Shown: positions 6,278-8,946 of the stretch, piece by piece
Numbering within the stretch: position 1 is the stretch's first letter
Layout: each line of letters starts with the position of its first letter
Source: Bacteroides sp.
GTDB lineage: Bacteria > Bacteroidota > Bacteroidia > Bacteroidales > SM23-62
Direction of reading: 5' to 3'
Assembly (NCBI GenBank): GCA_030592145.1
Contig: JAUVKJ010000052.1
Location: forward strand, 1-8,946
Length of the DNA: 8,946 nucleotides
Notes under the pieces: generated by a model
Database searches by the model: none
Told to the model about the DNA's origin: nothing
The model's input: the letters and a program-made list of their open reading frames with translations, nothing else
Program-made: the position numbers and the translations under genes

Positions 6278-7315
6278 TTATGGATTATACCTGGAAAGGG
6301 TGAGTATCTTCTGATAATCATCCTCCATCATCAGATCCCGGAGAGTAAGCTCAGGATTTCGTCTCAGATATTCCTCAACAATCCTCCAGCCCAGCCAGAC
6401 CGATGCCCGGGCAGGTGATTCATGGGTAAAATTTCCTGTAAACGGACCGTTCCCGGTAAACTTCTGTATGCTCATCCGGTCGGTCTCAAAGAGTATTATG
6501 TGCTCAACAAGGTATTCCCACATCTTCGCTTCATTATTCCTGCAGAATTTCATTTGTCCGGCACTGAAACCCATGATCAGGCTGTCCGGCTCATCGGGCA
6601 GCATCCATTTTGTAAAACAGGCCATCTTTCCATGGTAGATCATGTTGGCCAGCACATTATCGACCGAATCATTGAATTCAAATTCAGTTATGGCCCAGCC
6701 CGTCATGCAATCACCCGGGATCTTCCCTGGATGCATATTCAGGATCTGGTAGCGGTGCAGGCCAAGATTGGGGTAATATTCACACCCGGTCCCAAGGTAA
6801 TTGTCCAGACCAATGCCCAGTATCCCTTCCGAGGTGACGATTGACTGGTTAAACCGGGAAACAAAGCTGAATATCTCCGGTACCTCCCTCCCCGGGAAGT
6901 GATAGCGGTAACGTTTGAAAGCATCGCTCAGGATAAGTTCCAGTTCCCCCAGGTCAGGGAAGACTTCCATGGTTTCAAGGTAAACCCGGTGGTTCAGATA
7001 ATCCGTCAGAAAGCTCTTCAGGTAATCCGGATAGGTAAGCTGCCTTGCTCCCCCAATATTAATGATCCGGTAATTGAACAGGTCAAAAAAATCTCCGTAA
7101 CGATCGTAAAAAAAACTTGTGCTCTCAGAAATGCTGTCAAAGTCAATTGAGAACAGGTCTCGCTCAAACCTCTTGATCTCAAGGTCCAGTTCAATGCCTG
7201 AAATATCTGTCCGGTAAGTCGTTTTTCCACAGGATGGAAACAGGGCCGGAAGGACCATCAGTATCCCCGTCAGCAGGAATCTGCCGGTTGGTAAATAGTT
7301 CAAAATATATCCCAC
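6278..7315 (-). CDS. gldB: Gliding motility lipoprotein GldB-like
   Basis: A 345-residue lipoprotein. The hydrophobic signal (about 11-26) ends in a lipobox FPSC with lipidated Cys29. The body matches GldB features: IKRFERDLF (47-55) near the start, YLGTGCEYYP (173-182), a central segment with NMIYHGKMACF (224-234), LPDEPDSLIMGFS (239-251), and the C-terminal signature ESPARASVWLGWRIVEEY (299-316). GldB is required for gliding in Flavobacterium johnsoniae and is also kept in many non-gliding Bacteroidota. It is a membrane-anchored envelope lipoprotein whose biochemical activity is not settled. I see no HExxH motif. The start at 7315 gives a full signal; the internal Met20 would leave too short a basic region. 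The gene diverges from the PorT-like/nadE pair across 20 bp and faces the ferredoxin gene over hairpins. No gldC follows it. Confidence 0.85.
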   Translation of the reverse strand: MGYILNYLPTGRFLLTGILMVLPALFPSCGKTTYRTDISGIELDLEIKRFERDLFSIDFDSISESTSFFYDRYGDFFDLFNYRIINIGGARQLTYPDYLKSFLTDYLNHRVYLETMEVFPDLGELELILSDAFKRYRYHFPGREVPEIFSFVSRFNQSIVTSEGILGIGLDNYLGTGCEYYPNLGLHRYQILNMHPGKIPGDCMTGWAITEFEFNDSVDNVLANMIYHGKMACFTKWMLPDEPDSLIMGFSAGQMKFCRNNEAKMWEYLVEHIILFETDRMSIQKFTGNGPFTGNFTHESPARASVWLGWRIVEEYLRRNPELTLRDLMMEDDYQKILTLSRYNP

Positions 7316-7323
7316 GAATATTT

Positions 7324-7331
7324 TACTTTTG
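7324..7331 (+). promoter_or_regulatory. TACTTTTG element, candidate plus-strand -7 box
   Basis: An exact TAnnTTTG match facing the PorT-like gene, only 4 bp before its ATG at 7336. If used, transcription would begin at about the start codon, giving a leaderless or nearly leaderless mRNA, so its use is doubtful. It is the left arm of an 8-bp inverted repeat with 7339-7346. Confidence 0.35.
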
Positions 7332-7335
7332 TAAA

Positions 7336-7989
7336 ATGCAAAAGTACATATTATGTTTGATCATTATGATGTTCCCGTCCCATATATTTGGCCAGGGACT
7401 TAGCTTTAGTGTCGTTTTTTATCCGCAGGTCACCTGGATGAATTCCGACTCAAAAAGGATAGAAAGAGACGGGGCTAACTTTGGGTTTGGCGGGGGACTG
7501 GCAATGGATCATTACTTTACTGAAAACTATGCATTTTCAACCGGCCTTTTCATCCTGGGTACGGGAGGCAACCTGCGATTCCTTGACTCTCTTGATTTTC
7601 AGTTCGGCGGGGAAAGAGACACACTCCCGGCGGGTTCGACTGTGAACTATAAACTGCAGTACCTGTGCATTCCCTTCAGCCTTAAGCTTAAATCAAACGA
7701 GATCGGGTATTTTAGGTTTTTTACTCACCTGGGACTGAACACGCATATCAACCTGAAAGCCACCGGTGACGTGAATTATAATGATATAAGCGGGGAAGAC
7801 ATCAGGGATGAGATCCAGTTCTTCATGATGTCGTATTTTATCGGTGGGGGACTGGAGTATTCCCTTGGCGGGAACACTGCTCTGATCGGCGGAATATATT
7901 TTACAAGCGGAATATGGGATGTCACTGCCAATCCGAACTACAGGGCGCATATCAGTTCGCTCACACTGCGGCTCGGGGTAAAATTCTGA
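7336..7989 (+). CDS. PorT-like outer-membrane beta-barrel protein
   Basis: With the ATG at 7336 the product has 217 residues and starts with a good signal peptide (MQKY, a hydrophobic core, cleavage near IFGQ at 17-20). The rest alternates polar and hydrophobic residues with Gly/aromatic-rich strands: NFGFGGGLAMDHYF, AFSTGLFILGTGG, GYFRFFTHLGLN, YFIGGGLEYSLG, ALIGGIYFTSG, and the ending LTLRLGVKF. This is the layout of the small eight-stranded-type barrels grouped as PorT/OMP_b-brl_2 in Bacteroidota, and the C-terminal Phe fits insertion by the Bam machinery. An in-frame upstream ATG at 7234 would add 34 residues antisense to gldB and bury the signal peptide, so it is rejected. The gene is 7 bp upstream of nadE and probably cotranscribed. 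True PorT belongs to the type IX secretion system, but this family is broad and no other por/spr gene is here, so no symbol is given. Confidence 0.8.
   Translation: MQKYILCLIIMMFPSHIFGQGLSFSVVFYPQVTWMNSDSKRIERDGANFGFGGGLAMDHYFTENYAFSTGLFILGTGGNLRFLDSLDFQFGGERDTLPAGSTVNYKLQYLCIPFSLKLKSNEIGYFRFFTHLGLNTHINLKATGDVNYNDISGEDIRDEIQFFMMSYFIGGGLEYSLGGNTALIGGIYFTSGIWDVTANPNYRAHISSLTLRLGVKF
7339..7346 (-). promoter_or_regulatory. TACTTTTG element, candidate minus-strand -7 box for gldB
   Basis: Read on the minus strand this is TACTTTTG, 23 bp upstream of the gldB ATG, implying a leader of about 18 nt, which is plausible. It lies just inside the PorT-like coding sequence, directly after its ATG. No -33 TTTG is seen at the right spacing. 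Confidence 0.45.
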
Positions 7990-7996
7990 AATACTC

Positions 7997-8946
7997 ATGA
8001 AAGCGATCCTTGCCCAGCTGAATTATCATATCGGCAACTTTGCGGAAAACGTTGCCAGGATCGAACATGAAGTACGAATGGCAGAAAAAGCAGGAGCCGG
8101 TCTTCTCGTTTTCTCGGAACTTGCCCTGACGGGCTATCCTCCCCAGGACATGCTTGAATTCAGCAGCTTTATAGATGCAAGCGGACAGGCCCTTCAGAAG
8201 GTCGCCTCCCTCAGCAAGAAAGTCGGTATCCTGATCGGGGCCCCAACACTGAATCCCGGTCCCACTGGAAAAAAACTTTATAATTCGGCATATTTCCTGT
8301 ACGGTGGAGAGATCCGGCAGGCATTCCATAAAAGCCTTCTTCCTACCTATGATATCTTCGACGAATACAGGTACTTCGAACCAAATAAAGATTTCAGCCT
8401 GCTTGATTTCAGGGGAATAAAAATGGCCATTACGATCTGTGAGGACCTCTGGTTCGACCAACCAGTTGAGAATGCCTTTTCGAACAGTCGCCTCTATACG
8501 GAGAATCCGATGGAAAAGCTCGCCGTATTGAAGCCTGACCTGATCATAAACCTGGCCGCTTCACCTTTTTCCTACCTGAGGCATAAGGTAAAAACAGAGA
8601 CATTCACAGGCATCGCAGAGAAGTTTGGTCTCCCTATCCTTTATGTCAACCAGGTCGGAGCCCAGACAGAACTCATTTTTGAAGGCGGATCCCTGGCCGT
8701 CGATCACAAAGGCGGGATCGTGGGAGCGCTTAAATTGTTTGAAGAAGACCATCTCCTGGTTGACCTTAAAGAACTTTGTTCGGGCAGGATGGAAAAAATA
8801 TCTTTCAGGGTCCCCGGTCAGACTGAATTGATCTACCACGCTCTTATACTCGGCATCCGGGATTACTTTAAGAAATTGAACTTCAGCAAGGCCACCCTGG
8901 GACTTTCGGGCGGAATTGACTCGGCCGTGACCCTAGTGCTTGCTGC
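7997..8946 (+). CDS. nadE: Glutamine-dependent NAD+ synthetase (3' end beyond window)
   Basis: The last step of NAD+ biosynthesis: ATP-dependent amidation of nicotinic acid adenine dinucleotide using ammonia released from glutamine. The 316 visible residues cover the whole N-terminal nitrilase-type glutaminase domain and the start of the synthetase domain. The catalytic triad is visible as Glu41 in FSELALTGYPP, Lys112 in HKSLLPTYDIFDEYRYF and Cys148 in ITICEDLWF. The ATP-pyrophosphatase P-loop SGGIDS is at 304-309. The rest of the ATPase domain lies outside the window; two-domain enzymes of this type usually exceed 500 residues, so well over a third is missing. The ATG at 7997 is 7 bp after the PorT-like stop, suggesting one transcript. 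nadE near gldB is also known from Flavobacterium johnsoniae. The protein is cytosolic. Confidence 0.95.
   Translation, partial: MKAILAQLNYHIGNFAENVARIEHEVRMAEKAGAGLLVFSELALTGYPPQDMLEFSSFIDASGQALQKVASLSKKVGILIGAPTLNPGPTGKKLYNSAYFLYGGEIRQAFHKSLLPTYDIFDEYRYFEPNKDFSLLDFRGIKMAITICEDLWFDQPVENAFSNSRLYTENPMEKLAVLKPDLIINLAASPFSYLRHKVKTETFTGIAEKFGLPILYVNQVGAQTELIFEGGSLAVDHKGGIVGALKLFEEDHLLVDLKELCSGRMEKISFRVPGQTELIYHALILGIRDYFKKLNFSKATLGLSGGIDSAVTLVLA

Noticed and set aside
6422..6844. A 140-codon plus-strand open frame inside gldB
   Set aside because: It is antisense to GldB's conserved C-terminal half and shows no motif or start signal of its own.
7961..8461. A 166-codon minus-strand open frame opposite nadE
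   Set aside because: It is a shadow of the nitrilase domain of NAD synthetase, whose catalytic Glu, Lys and Cys are in the plus frame.

Overview
The window looks like chromosomal DNA from a member of the Bacteroidota, probably an uncultured Bacteroidales/Marinilabiliales-type organism. Four things point there. First, there is a GldB-type gliding-motility lipoprotein next to a glutamine-dependent NAD+ synthetase. Second, there is a secreted DUF1573 protein with paired ASCGCT motifs, a large TolB-propeller/outer-membrane-barrel protein, and a PorT-like barrel. Third, several gene starts have a TAnnTTTG element upstream, the Bacteroidetes sigma-ABfr -7 consensus, and lack a convincing Shine-Dalgarno. 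Fourth, intergenic DNA is much more AT-rich than the coding DNA.

Layout, left to right: (i) 1-1090, minus strand, a DUF1573 periplasmic/surface protein whose 3' end lies outside the window. (ii) 1091-1235, a divergent promoter region. (iii) 1236-5760, plus strand, a probable two-gene operon: a 1103-residue protein with a dead peptidase-like head, a TolB-like propeller and an outer-membrane barrel, followed about 4 bp later by an M20 amidohydrolase. (iv) 5854-6021, a 55-residue 2x[4Fe-4S] ferredoxin with its own promoter-like element. (v) 6052-6260, three consecutive inverted repeats between convergent genes: one clear intrinsic terminator, a perfect 20-bp inverted repeat, and a perfect 24-bp inverted repeat with a smaller hairpin in its loop. 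(vi) 6278-7315, minus strand, gldB. (vii) a 20-bp divergent gap carrying two mirrored TACTTTTG elements. (viii) 7336-8946, plus strand, a PorT-like outer-membrane beta-barrel gene and, 7 bp later, nadE (glutamine-hydrolysing), which runs off the right edge.

Functionally, most of the window serves the cell envelope: an exported DUF1573 protein, an outer-membrane propeller/barrel protein, GldB and a PorT-like barrel. Mixed in are housekeeping metabolic genes: an amidohydrolase, a ferredoxin and NAD synthesis. I found no CRISPR array, tRNA, rRNA, transposase, phage gene or toxin-antitoxin pair. I do not see a clear, wholly new system. The items most worth a second look are the catalytically dead peptidase head on the TolB/barrel fusion, the stack of perfect hairpins at 6052-6260, and the mirrored promoter elements at the gldB divergence.
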